DNA of 6,406 nt from Hyphomonadaceae bacterium (GCA_025458365.1 JALOSP010000084.1:1-6406); one strand, 5' to 3'; counted from the stretch's first letter, positions 1 to 5,851 are shown. Numbers and translations: made by a program. The notes: a model not told the origin generated them from the sequence alone.

Positions 1-211
1 ATTGGCCGCGTTCAGCCGGGCCTGGCCCGACCGCCACATTCATGCCCGCTACTTCACAGAAAACCCTCAAAGTGGTCGCGTGCTTGAAAAGATTGGATTC
101 TATGACACCGGCATCGAATCACCCGGCGTCAGTGTGGCGCGTGGACCGGACTTCACCGGCCCGACCCGTCACATGCTGCGCCCGCCACCTTCATTGGAAG
201 CAAGACCATGA
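1..211 (+). CDS. GNAT-family N-acetyltransferase, C-terminal fragment (cut by window edge)
   Basis: Only the last 69 or so codons are in the window; the reading frame is open from base 2 and ends in TGA at 209-211. The visible part is the typical end of a RimJ/RimL-like GNAT acetyltransferase, an enzyme class that moves an acetyl group from acetyl-CoA to an amine. The evidence is the block ENPQSGRVLEKIGF, matching the family pattern Asn-x2-Ser-x2-Val-x-Glu-Lys-x-Gly-Phe, in which the Asn and the following helix sit near the CoA tail and the last strand. The acetyl-CoA pyrophosphate loop (Q/R-x-x-G-x-G/A) lies outside the window, so activity cannot be judged. The substrate is unknown. Its stop overlaps the next start as ATGA, implying co-translation with the second acetyltransferase, to which its tail is visibly similar. 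Confidence 0.8.
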   Translation, partial: LAAFSRAWPDRHIHARYFTENPQSGRVLEKIGFYDTGIESPGVSVARGPDFTGPTRHMLRPPPSLEARP

Positions 212-753
212 CTCCCGTCCTGCTCACCGAAGAGCTGCTGCTGCGGCCGTTCGAGCATGAGGATGCAGCTGCGTTTGCAGCCGTCATGAACCATGAGAGC
301 GTGGCGTTCGGCGTCTGCGCCGAGCCGCTGCCTTTTACCCCGCTCCATGCCGCAGCCCGCATCCTGATGATCCGCGCGGCTGAAATGCAGGGCCGCGACC
401 TCGCCTGGGCGATCGAAGGGCCGGACGGGGAATTGATCGGCATGGTGGCAGTCCGCGCCTTGCCGTCTGGCGCCGCTGACCTTGGATTTGCCATCCACCC
501 GGACTGGCAGGGCAGGGGCCATGCGCGTGCGGCGCTGTCAGCCGTGCTCGACTGGCTGGCAGCGAACCGTCCGCAATTGCGCCTGGCGGTGGAGGTGTTT
601 GAAGACCAGCCCGCCGCAGCGGTGGTGCTGGAGAAGCTCGGATTTGTTTGCACTGGCGGCGGTCCACGGTTCTCCATCGCCCGCGAACGCGCCGATGCGG
701 CGCTGTCCTATACCCGGCCCGCCTTGGCCGGCAGGGCGCTCGCACAGGCCTGA
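208..753 (+). CDS. GNAT-family N-acetyltransferase (RimJ/RimL-like)
   Basis: Complete 181-residue cytosolic acetyltransferase of normal length for a single GNAT domain. The N-terminal block LLTEELLLRPFEHEDAAAF (residues 5-23) is the usual RimJ/RimL opening. Residues 66-82 (AWAIEGPDGELIGMVAV) form the central strands. The acetyl-CoA pyrophosphate loop is QGRGHA at 101-106, preceded by the GFAIHPDW strand. VLEKLGF at 140-146 is the C-terminal motif B. The usual Asn before this motif is replaced by the sequence EDQPAAA, so that position is not conserved. The ATG at 208 overlaps the upstream stop (ATGA) and has a GGAAG ribosome site at 196-200, seven bases away. A strong terminator follows, so this ends the transcription unit. 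RimJ/RimL-like proteins acetylate protein N-termini, amino acids, antibiotics or other amines; the sequence does not say which. Confidence 0.9.
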   Translation: MTPVLLTEELLLRPFEHEDAAAFAAVMNHESVAFGVCAEPLPFTPLHAAARILMIRAAEMQGRDLAWAIEGPDGELIGMVAVRALPSGAADLGFAIHPDWQGRGHARAALSAVLDWLAANRPQLRLAVEVFEDQPAAAVVLEKLGFVCTGGGPRFSIARERADAALSYTRPALAGRALAQA

Positions 754-772
754 TCAAACATCCCGATCCGCA

Positions 773-815
773 GTGACGCCCCGCCGGGAAACCTCCGGCG
801 GGGTTTTTGCGTCAC
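773..815 (+). terminator. Rho-independent terminator after the acetyltransferase pair
   Basis: A perfect nine-base-pair stem (CCCCGCCGG at 779-787 with CCGGCGGGG at 795-803), with a seven-base loop, is followed directly by TTTTT at 804-808. Flanking bases GTGACG (773-778) and CGTCAC (810-815) are also complementary, so the hairpin can extend around the T-run. It starts 20 bases after the acetyltransferase stop and cleanly separates that unit from the membrane-protein operon. Confidence 0.9.
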
Positions 816-820
816 GCGTC

Positions 821-825
821 GACTC
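821..825. promoter_or_regulatory. GANTC site (CcrM methylation motif)
   Basis: GACTC matches GANTC, the target of the CcrM adenine methyltransferase of many alphaproteobacteria. It is the only such site seen in this intergenic region and lies ten bases ahead of the TGGTCA half-sites. A five-base match is weak on its own, and a role in cell-cycle-dependent expression is only a possibility. Confidence 0.3.
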
Positions 826-830
826 ACAGT

Positions 831-852
831 TTGGTCAAGTGACCATGACCAA
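831..852. promoter_or_regulatory. Probable operator: three TGGTCA/TGACCA half-sites
   Basis: TTGGTCA (831-837) and TGACCAA (846-852) form a seven-base inverted repeat with an eight-base spacer. Inside it, TGACCA at 840-845 gives a tighter second palindrome (TGGTCA-AG-TGACCA) and a direct repeat with TGACCA at 846-851. It lies between the terminator and the first membrane-protein gene, where an operator would be expected. The binding protein is unknown; the XRE regulator encoded downstream is one candidate. Confidence 0.5.
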
Positions 853-864
853 ATGCAAAACAGA

Positions 865-905
865 CTTTACATGTGATCCAGGGTATGACAATGACGCTTT
901 ACATG
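865..905 (+). promoter_or_regulatory. Two CTTTACATG boxes 32 bases apart in the leader of the membrane-protein/XRE operon
   Basis: Identical nine-base boxes CTTTACATG stand at 865-873 and 897-905. The period of 32 bases is about three DNA turns, which places both on the same face of the helix, as for a pair of regulator or promoter elements. TTTACA also resembles a -35 hexamer, but no convincing -10 is found at 16-18 bases. With the start at 930 both boxes are in untranslated leader; with the alternative ATG at 891 the second box would lie within codons 3-5. The role is inferred from position and repetition only. Confidence 0.45.
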
Positions 906-929
906 CTGCAAGAAGCGCAGGGGACATGG

Positions 930-1805
930 ATGACACAGCAGGGTAGGTCGGCTCGTGCCGGTCAAGGCCACAAGGTTGGTCTTGCCACAAAATTCGGGAT
1001 TGCCATCGGGAGCGGGGCCGTCGTGGCGGCCATGGGCCTTGCATTCGGTCCTTCCACGGTCTTGCTGGAAGCTGCCGGTGTGCCGGAAACCATGGCCTCA
1101 CAGTGGGGTATTGCCTTCAATGTGGCGCTTGTGTCGGTGTTTGCCCTGCTGGGCGGGTTCGCGACGAAACGCTTTCGCTGGATTTTCTCTGGGCTCGCCG
1201 GTGGGGTGTTCGGCCTGCATGTTGGCAAGGCGATGGCGGCAGGCGAGTTCGGTCTGGGTCTTGGGCTGGATGCGGCATTCACAATGTTGATCGGGATCGT
1301 CCTGATCATGATCGGGTTGCTCGTCAGTGTGGGTTATGTCCATCGCGGTCTGGGTGAGGCGATGGAGCTTGAACGCAGCGGACCTGACACCGCCATGATG
1401 CGCCCTTCTTTAGCTTCGACCCTCGCAGAAGGCGGGCTGTTGTGCGTGCTGGCCGTCATGACCCTTCTCGAACCTGGCAGTCCTGCGATGCTGGCGGCTT
1501 GCGCCATGGGTGCCGGTTTGCTGGCCATCATGATCTGGGGCCACGTTCGCGCAGCGCGGGCCATGGATGAAATGAACCGGCAAGTCTGGACCGAGGGACT
1601 CGCTGCGGGGGGTACGGTGTTCATTCTGGGCATGGTCGGTTGGGCGATTGGCCAGATGGCGGGGCTCTTGCCACAGGCCAGCGCGGTCGGGATGATCGGG
1701 TTCTATTATCTCGCCTATCTGGGCAGCACCATTACACTGATTGCGGTCCGTTACCCTTCCATGCTGGCCAAGCGGTCCGAGCAGGGCGAGGAGGCCGACG
1801 CATGA
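930..1805 (+). CDS. Multi-pass membrane protein, first gene of an XRE-linked operon
   Basis: No family is firmly recognised. The 291-residue product is mostly hydrophobic, with about seven or eight likely membrane segments (around residues 22-46, 60-78, 84-103, 112-137, 164-183, 186-205, 223-246 and 253-273). Charged stretches lie between them, notably at 138-160 and 205-222, and the polar tail KRSEQGEEADA is probably cytosolic. Residues 213-222 hold a DE-x7-E motif directly before a membrane hairpin; the third gene has the same motif. No catalytic motif, nucleotide-binding loop or metal site stands out. The start at 930 is preferred because AGGGGA (919-924) sits five bases upstream. ATG 891 with AGGG at 880-883 is an alternative, and GTG 873 lacks a ribosome site. 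The stop overlaps the XRE start (ATGA), so the two are co-translated. Transport, sensing or control of the regulator are all possible. Confidence 0.8.
   Translation: MTQQGRSARAGQGHKVGLATKFGIAIGSGAVVAAMGLAFGPSTVLLEAAGVPETMASQWGIAFNVALVSVFALLGGFATKRFRWIFSGLAGGVFGLHVGKAMAAGEFGLGLGLDAAFTMLIGIVLIMIGLLVSVGYVHRGLGEAMELERSGPDTAMMRPSLASTLAEGGLLCVLAVMTLLEPGSPAMLAACAMGAGLLAIMIWGHVRAARAMDEMNRQVWTEGLAAGGTVFILGMVGWAIGQMAGLLPQASAVGMIGFYYLAYLGSTITLIAVRYPSMLAKRSEQGEEADA
1788..1804 (+). promoter_or_regulatory. Strong ribosome binding site fixing the XRE start
   Basis: GAGGAGG at 1788-1794, seven bases before ATG 1802, lies inside the last codons of the membrane-protein gene. It decides in favour of the 64-residue product over the same-frame open stretch that begins further upstream at 1640. 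Confidence 0.7.
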
Positions 1806-1996
1806 AGAACCGCCTCAAAGTGCTGCGAGCCGAGCGCGACTGGAGCCAGACCGATCTGGCCGAAGCGCTCGGCGTGTCGCGCCAGACCATCCATGCGCTG
1901 GAAGCGGGCAAATATGACCCGTCCCTGCCGCTCGCCTTCAAGATTGCCCGGCTGTTTGGCCAGAGCATCGAACAGATTTTCGAGGATCAGCCATGA
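1802..1996 (+). CDS. Small XRE/Cro-type helix-turn-helix regulator
   Basis: A 64-residue protein consisting almost wholly of one HTH_3 (Cro/C1-type) DNA-binding domain. The helix-turn-helix is seen as SQTDLAEALGVSRQTIHALE (residues 15-34), followed by the family-typical AGKYDPSLPLAFKIARLFG and an acidic end, SIEQIFEDQP. It resembles the minimal 60-70 residue XRE regulators (YozG-like) that often sit beside small membrane proteins. There is no extra sensor or dimerisation domain, so any signal would have to come from a partner. The gene is joined to both neighbours by ATGA overlaps, which favours fixed ratios of the three products. A role in autoregulation through the repeats ahead of the operon is likely but not shown. 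The helix-turn-helix assignment is firm; the target genes are unknown. Confidence 0.93.
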   Translation: MKNRLKVLRAERDWSQTDLAEALGVSRQTIHALEAGKYDPSLPLAFKIARLFGQSIEQIFEDQP

Positions 1997-2493
1997 ACAA
2001 TCAACTTCGAGTCAAAAAACGCCAGCCAGCGTGGATGGCGTTTGTCTGGGTCCTGTTGGGGACCTTCCTGCTCAGCGTGATCCTCGGCTTTGCCGCTGGC
2101 TTCTACGACGGCAGGGCTGATGGCCAGTCGGGCGAAGCACCGATTGCGCATTTCGTAACGCAAACCGATGCGGGCTTCTGGCTTGTGGCTGTCATCGGCT
2201 TGCTCGTCGGGGGCGTGTCGCTTTGGAGTGGGATCAAATGGTATCGCGGGATCGATGAGGCTGCACAGCGCGCCCATCTTGAAGCCTGGTATTGGGGGGC
2301 ATCGATTGCGATGTTCATGCCCATGCCGTTCATAACCGGCTGGATCGTCTCGCCGCACATGATGGTTGGCTGGTTTGAATCCTGGGCGGTCTCGAACACG
2401 CAAGCTGCCGCGCTTGGGGCAATGGCCCTCTATCTCGTCCTATTGATGGGCTATTGCGTGGCGTGGGGCGTCTGGTGGTGGCGCAGGCGGTAG
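1993..2493 (+). CDS. Four-helix membrane protein, third gene of the XRE-linked operon
   Basis: A 166-residue protein with no recognised family name. Likely membrane segments are at about 14-37, 61-82, 97-120 and 138-163. It starts with a basic cytosolic end (RVKKRQ) and closes with WWWRRR, both suiting an N-in, C-in topology. Between helices 2 and 3, KWYRGIDEAAQRAHLEAWYWG contains a DE-x7-E motif (D88, E89, E97) with the same spacing as in the first membrane protein. In the predicted topology this loop faces the cytosol, where it could touch the XRE protein; that is inference. The loop between helices 1 and 2 (38-60) is polar and probably periplasmic. The start is supported by GAGGA at 1982-1986, six bases from the ATG, which overlaps the XRE stop. 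The gene ends three bases from the convergent hisG. Confidence 0.85.
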   Translation: MNNQLRVKKRQPAWMAFVWVLLGTFLLSVILGFAAGFYDGRADGQSGEAPIAHFVTQTDAGFWLVAVIGLLVGGVSLWSGIKWYRGIDEAAQRAHLEAWYWGASIAMFMPMPFITGWIVSPHMMVGWFESWAVSNTQAAALGAMALYLVLLMGYCVAWGVWWWRRR

Positions 2494-2496
2494 CTG

Positions 2497-3192
2497 TTAC
2501 CCCCGCAATGCGGCCAGTGCTGCCCGGTTCTGATCGCTCCACGCGGCACCCGCACTGCTCACCAGACAGGCTTGGCTTTTCAGGATCACGCCGTCGGGGA
2601 TGATTTTCAGGCCGTTGGCGCGCAGCGTGTCGCCGGTGGTGGTGATGTCCACGATGGCTTCTGCGGTACCGCTGGCCGGGGCCCCTTCGGTGGCACCGGC
2701 ACTATCGACGATCCGCAGATCGACAACGCCATGGGCTGACAGGAAGCGCGAGGCGAGCTGCTTGTACTTGGTGGCGATCCTGAACCGGTTGCCACTGGCC
2801 CGGCGCATCTCGGCGGTGACTTCTGCAAGGTCGGCCAGGGACTTCACGTCGATCCAGCCATCCGGCACGGCCACCACCACGTCGGCAAACCCGAACCCGA
2901 GGCGGGCCTCGATGGTGGCGAGACTGTCGAGATTGGGCGTCATTTCGCGCAGCAGATCTTCACCCGTCACCCCGGCATGCAGGTCCCCGGCCAGCAACCC
3001 GCGAGCGATGTCCGAGGCGGACATCAGGCGCAAATCGACCCCGTCCACCCCGTCCAGCCGGGCTGTATAGGCGCGCGCATCGCCGACCTGCACCAAGGTG
3101 ATCGCGCGCGCTGCCAGCCAGGCCTCACACTGTTCCTTCAGGCGGCCCTTCGACGGAAGTCCGAGGATCAGGGGGCCGTCCAGCGCGCTCAC
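2497..3192 (-). CDS. hisG: ATP phosphoribosyltransferase, catalytic subunit, short form
   Basis: HisG joins ATP and PRPP to give phosphoribosyl-ATP, the first and feedback-controlled step of histidine synthesis, in the cytosol. At 231 residues it is the short form, which lacks the C-terminal regulatory domain of long HisG and needs HisZ; the hisZ gene lies directly upstream. GLPSKGRL (11-18) is the conserved N-terminal motif, ATKYKQLASRFLSAHGV (140-156) the domain-junction region, and the stretch from E169 to L190 fits the family signature, including the PRPP loop DITTTGDTL (182-190). The start is GTG at 3192, overlapping the hisZ stop as GTGA and preceded by a strong GGAGGT five bases away. 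The gene ends the operon; no hairpin terminator is seen beyond it. Histidine feedback would act through HisZ. Confidence 0.97.
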   Translation of the reverse strand: MSALDGPLILGLPSKGRLKEQCEAWLAARAITLVQVGDARAYTARLDGVDGVDLRLMSASDIARGLLAGDLHAGVTGEDLLREMTPNLDSLATIEARLGFGFADVVVAVPDGWIDVKSLADLAEVTAEMRRASGNRFRIATKYKQLASRFLSAHGVVDLRIVDSAGATEGAPASGTAEAIVDITTTGDTLRANGLKIIPDGVILKSQACLVSSAGAAWSDQNRAALAALRG

Positions 3193-4319
3193 CAGCCACC
3201 TCCAGCAATACCGCCAAGACGCTCGGGACGCACCACGCAGCCCACCGCCGGGGTCGGCTTGCCGCCCAGCTTTTCCACCAGACTGTCATAGCGCCCGCCT
3301 GAGGCCGCAGGCCGGGCGACGCCTGCGCCTTCGATGTCGAAATTCATCCCGTCATAATAGCCGAAGTTGCGTGCCCGCCCCAGATCGAACCGGGCACCTG
3401 CCAAGGCGTGCGGCGCTCGCGCGTTCAAAGCATCGATCCGAGCTGCCCAGATGGTGCGCCAGCCAGACAGGTCCACGTCAAGGTCACGTGCGGTCGCCAC
3501 GATCCCGTCGAGTGTATCGACCAAAGGTCCGCTGGCCGCCAGCAGGCTGTTGAGGGATCCGATCAGCACCTGTGGCAAGGCAGGGGCCAGCGCCCGGCGG
3601 GCTTTTTCGGCCAGCCGGTCTGCGATCTGATCCGTGCTGCGGGTTGCACCGGTGTTCAGCCCGGTCCCGTCAATCAGGGCGGCCACCGTGTCGCGCGCTT
3701 CGGCCTGTGACAGCGGGGCAAGCTGGCGTTCCAGATCGCTCAGTGCTGCAGGATCGGGTGCGCCGGCCTCAGCCAGGCGGCGGCGCAGCACCTGTGGCCG
3801 GTAAGCCTCGCGCCGCAAGACTTCGCCCCATGGCGCCGACAGGCTGGCATCATCCAGCACCAGGGCCAGCAAGGCCGCATCGGAGAACGTGATAACCGGG
3901 CTCGCCAGCCCTCCTGCAACACAGGCCTCCAGTGCAGCGGCCACCACATCGGTGTCTGCAGCCACCGGATCAGGGTCGGCAAACCGCTCCAGCCCGATCT
4001 GGATGAACTCGTCAGGGCTCGCCTCATCGGGATTGTGGGCGCGAAACACCTTGCCCGCCTGCAGCCAGACAGTGGGGCCACTGACTGGCTCTGCTGCCAC
4101 GGCGCGGGCGGCAGGCACTGTCAGGTCCGGGCGCAGGCACAGTTCGGCGCCATCCACGCCGGAGGCAAAGAACAACCGCGGCCGCAGCGCCTCGCCGGAT
4201 AGCTCCAGCACCAGCGCGGCTGGCAACAACACGGGCATATCCACCCAGACCCCGCCGTGGCTGGCCAGGGCAGCAGCCACAGGGCTGCCGGGGGAGACGG
4301 CGCGAACCGGTCCGGTCAA
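3189..4319 (-). CDS. hisZ: ATP phosphoribosyltransferase regulatory subunit
   Basis: HisZ is a catalytically inactive relative of histidyl-tRNA synthetase that assembles with short HisG and makes it active and histidine-responsive. The 376 residues cover the synthetase-like domain: VDMPVLLPAALVLELSGE (26-43), LRPDLTVPAAR (62-72), the degenerate motif 2 region KVFRAHNPDEASPDEFIQIG (90-109), and FGYYDGMNFDIEG followed by GGRYDSLVEKLGG (319-353). The C-terminal anticodon-binding domain of true HisRS is absent, and the motif 2 arginine/glutamate pattern is altered, which separates it from the neighbouring hisS. The start is uncertain: the frame opens 21 bases after the hisS stop and has no in-frame ATG before residue 28, so TTG at 4319 is the best choice, although no good ribosome site precedes it. 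The length before PVLL suits the family. It overlaps hisG by four bases. Confidence 0.93.
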   Translation of the reverse strand: MTGPVRAVSPGSPVAAALASHGGVWVDMPVLLPAALVLELSGEALRPRLFFASGVDGAELCLRPDLTVPAARAVAAEPVSGPTVWLQAGKVFRAHNPDEASPDEFIQIGLERFADPDPVAADTDVVAAALEACVAGGLASPVITFSDAALLALVLDDASLSAPWGEVLRREAYRPQVLRRRLAEAGAPDPAALSDLERQLAPLSQAEARDTVAALIDGTGLNTGATRSTDQIADRLAEKARRALAPALPQVLIGSLNSLLAASGPLVDTLDGIVATARDLDVDLSGWRTIWAARIDALNARAPHALAGARFDLGRARNFGYYDGMNFDIEGAGVARPAASGGRYDSLVEKLGGKPTPAVGCVVRPERLGGIAGGGW

Positions 4320-4340
4320 GGCTGGGCGTCCAGCATCGTG

Positions 4341-5825
4341 TCAGCCCGGTTCAGCGCCGAGCGACAGTGTCGCGGCAACCTCGGCCACCAGCGCGCTGCG
4401 GGCCACTTCACGCTGGGCCGGGCGTTCCTTGCGCCAGGTCTCGTTGTCGGTCACGCCAGCCGCCAATGCTGCCCCCAGCGCCAGATCCTTCAGCATCACC
4501 GTGCCATTGGTGCGCTCGTTACCGCCCTCGATCAGGGCCACGCGCGCTCCGCGCCGGTCAGCATATTTCATCTGGGCCTTCATCCCGCTTTCGCCCAGAT
4601 AGACTTCGGCCGGGATGCCCGCCGCGCGCAGTTCTGCGGCCATGGTGAAATAGCCATCCATGGCGTCGCGATCCATCACGAGGATGACCACTGGTCCATC
4701 GGCGGCCTTGGGCGCCGAACCTGCCGCTGCCAGCGCTGCCATCAGACGTGAAACACCGACCGAACAGCCGGTGGCGGGCACGCGCTCACCCCGGAACCGC
4801 ATCACCAGATCATCATAACGCCCGCCAGACCCCACCGAGCCGAACCGGATGCGATTGCCTTTCTCGTCGGTGGTGGTGCCCAGGAATTCGGCCTCGAACA
4901 CGGCGCCGGTGTAGTATTCCAGCCCGCGCACGATGGCCGGGTTGAACCGGGCCTGGGCTGTGGTCACGCCCAGCGCGCTCAACGTGGTATCGATGGCAGA
5001 AAGGTCTGCCAGACCCTCCAGCGCCAATGGGTGATCGCCCAGCACATCGCCCAGCGCATTCAATGTGTCGCCACGGCTGTTTCGCAGGGTCTCGCAGAAC
5101 GCCAGCACCTGTCCGATGGCAGGCAGCCCAAGGCCTGCGCCCCTGGTGAAGTCGCCGGATGGATCAAGCCGCCCGCCGCCCAGCAGGTCAGCCACGCCAT
5201 CGCGCCCCAGCCGGTCCAGCTTGTCCACTGCGCGCAAGACTGTCAGTTTTGTCGTGGTGTCAGCAGGATCGACCCCGATCTTGCCCAGAAGCGCATCCAG
5301 GAGCTTGCGGCTCGATACTTGCACTTGCAGCAGATCGGCAGGCACGCCGGCATGAACCATGGCGGCATATTGCATGGCGATCACTTCGGCATCGGCCTGC
5401 GGGTGGGGTGAGCCCACCGTGTCGGCGTCACACTGGGTGAATTCGCGGAACCGGCCCGGCCCTGTTTCCTCATTGCGCCAAACCGTGCCTGCCGCACAAC
5501 GCCGGAACGGCTTGGGCAGGTGCTGCCAGTGTTCGGAGACAAACCGGGCGAGGGGGGCAGTCAGATCATAGCGCAGCGACAGCCATTCGGTGCTGTCATC
5601 CTGCAGGGAAAACACCCCGGCATTGGGCCGGTCCTGGTCGGGCAGAAACTTGCCCAGTGCATCGGCAAACTCGAACGCGCCCGTTTCCAGCCGCTCGAAG
5701 CCCCAGGCCTGATAGGTCTCCAGCACGCGGGCGACCACATGGGCTTCTGCGGCGACCTCGGCTGCGCGGCGGTCGGCGAAGCCGCGCGGGGTGCGCGCCT
5801 GCGGGCGGAAATCCTGATCGGTCAT
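4341..5825 (-). CDS. hisS: Histidyl-tRNA synthetase
   Basis: A class II aminoacyl-tRNA synthetase of 494 residues that charges tRNA-His with histidine. Visible landmarks are LRYDLTAPLAR (84-94), motif 2 from W116 to Q131 (R117, E119, R125, R127 and Q131 kept), the histidine-binding block VRGLEYYTGAVFE (299-311), GSGGRYDDLV (332-341) and motif 3 GVSRL (357-361). These are followed by an anticodon-binding domain from about residue 378 to 450. The tail to 494 is alanine/arginine rich. Motif 2 and the LRYDLT block resemble eukaryotic/archaeal HisRS more than the E. coli enzyme, as known for the alphaproteobacterial lineage. ATG 5825 was chosen because residues from MTDQDFRPQARTPRGF match the family start; AGGGA lies 13 bases upstream, rather far. 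Extension to GTG 5915 adds 30 unfamilial residues. First gene of the operon with hisZ and hisG. Confidence 0.97.
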   Translation of the reverse strand: MTDQDFRPQARTPRGFADRRAAEVAAEAHVVARVLETYQAWGFERLETGAFEFADALGKFLPDQDRPNAGVFSLQDDSTEWLSLRYDLTAPLARFVSEHWQHLPKPFRRCAAGTVWRNEETGPGRFREFTQCDADTVGSPHPQADAEVIAMQYAAMVHAGVPADLLQVQVSSRKLLDALLGKIGVDPADTTTKLTVLRAVDKLDRLGRDGVADLLGGGRLDPSGDFTRGAGLGLPAIGQVLAFCETLRNSRGDTLNALGDVLGDHPLALEGLADLSAIDTTLSALGVTTAQARFNPAIVRGLEYYTGAVFEAEFLGTTTDEKGNRIRFGSVGSGGRYDDLVMRFRGERVPATGCSVGVSRLMAALAAAGSAPKAADGPVVILVMDRDAMDGYFTMAAELRAAGIPAEVYLGESGMKAQMKYADRRGARVALIEGGNERTNGTVMLKDLALGAALAAGVTDNETWRKERPAQREVARSALVAEVAATLSLGAEPG

Positions 5826-5851
5826 GGTCTGCGTGGGTTCCCTGCGAACTG

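Noticed and set aside
153..677. 174-residue minus-strand open frame opposite the acetyltransferase.
   Set aside because: Ser/Ala/Arg-rich antisense shadow of a well supported GNAT gene.
1103..1357. Plus-strand frame starting MGYCLQCGACVGVCP, which looks like a 4Fe-4S ferredoxin cysteine motif.
   Set aside because: It lies wholly inside the first membrane-protein gene in another frame, has no ribosome site, and the rest shows no ferredoxin features. The cysteines come from an out-of-frame reading of hydrophobic codons.
1640..1996. Longer 118-residue version of the XRE regulator.
   Set aside because: The extra residues are a shadow of the end of the membrane-protein gene. The HTH domain starts at 1802, with a strong ribosome site and an ATGA overlap.
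1802..2493. XRE protein and neighbour as a toxin-antitoxin pair.
   Set aside because: The partner is a 166-residue four-helix membrane protein with no toxin motif, and a 64-residue XRE between two membrane proteins fits a regulator cassette better. No small toxin-like frame with a ribosome site was found.
2494..2600. Search for a shared bidirectional terminator between the cassette and hisG.
   Set aside because: GC-rich partial repeats are present, but no stem followed by a T-run on either strand.
3889..4602. 237-residue plus-strand open frame opposite hisZ and hisS.
   Set aside because: It is Ser/Ala/Arg-rich low-complexity sequence typical of antisense frames in GC-rich genes; both genes beneath it are secure.
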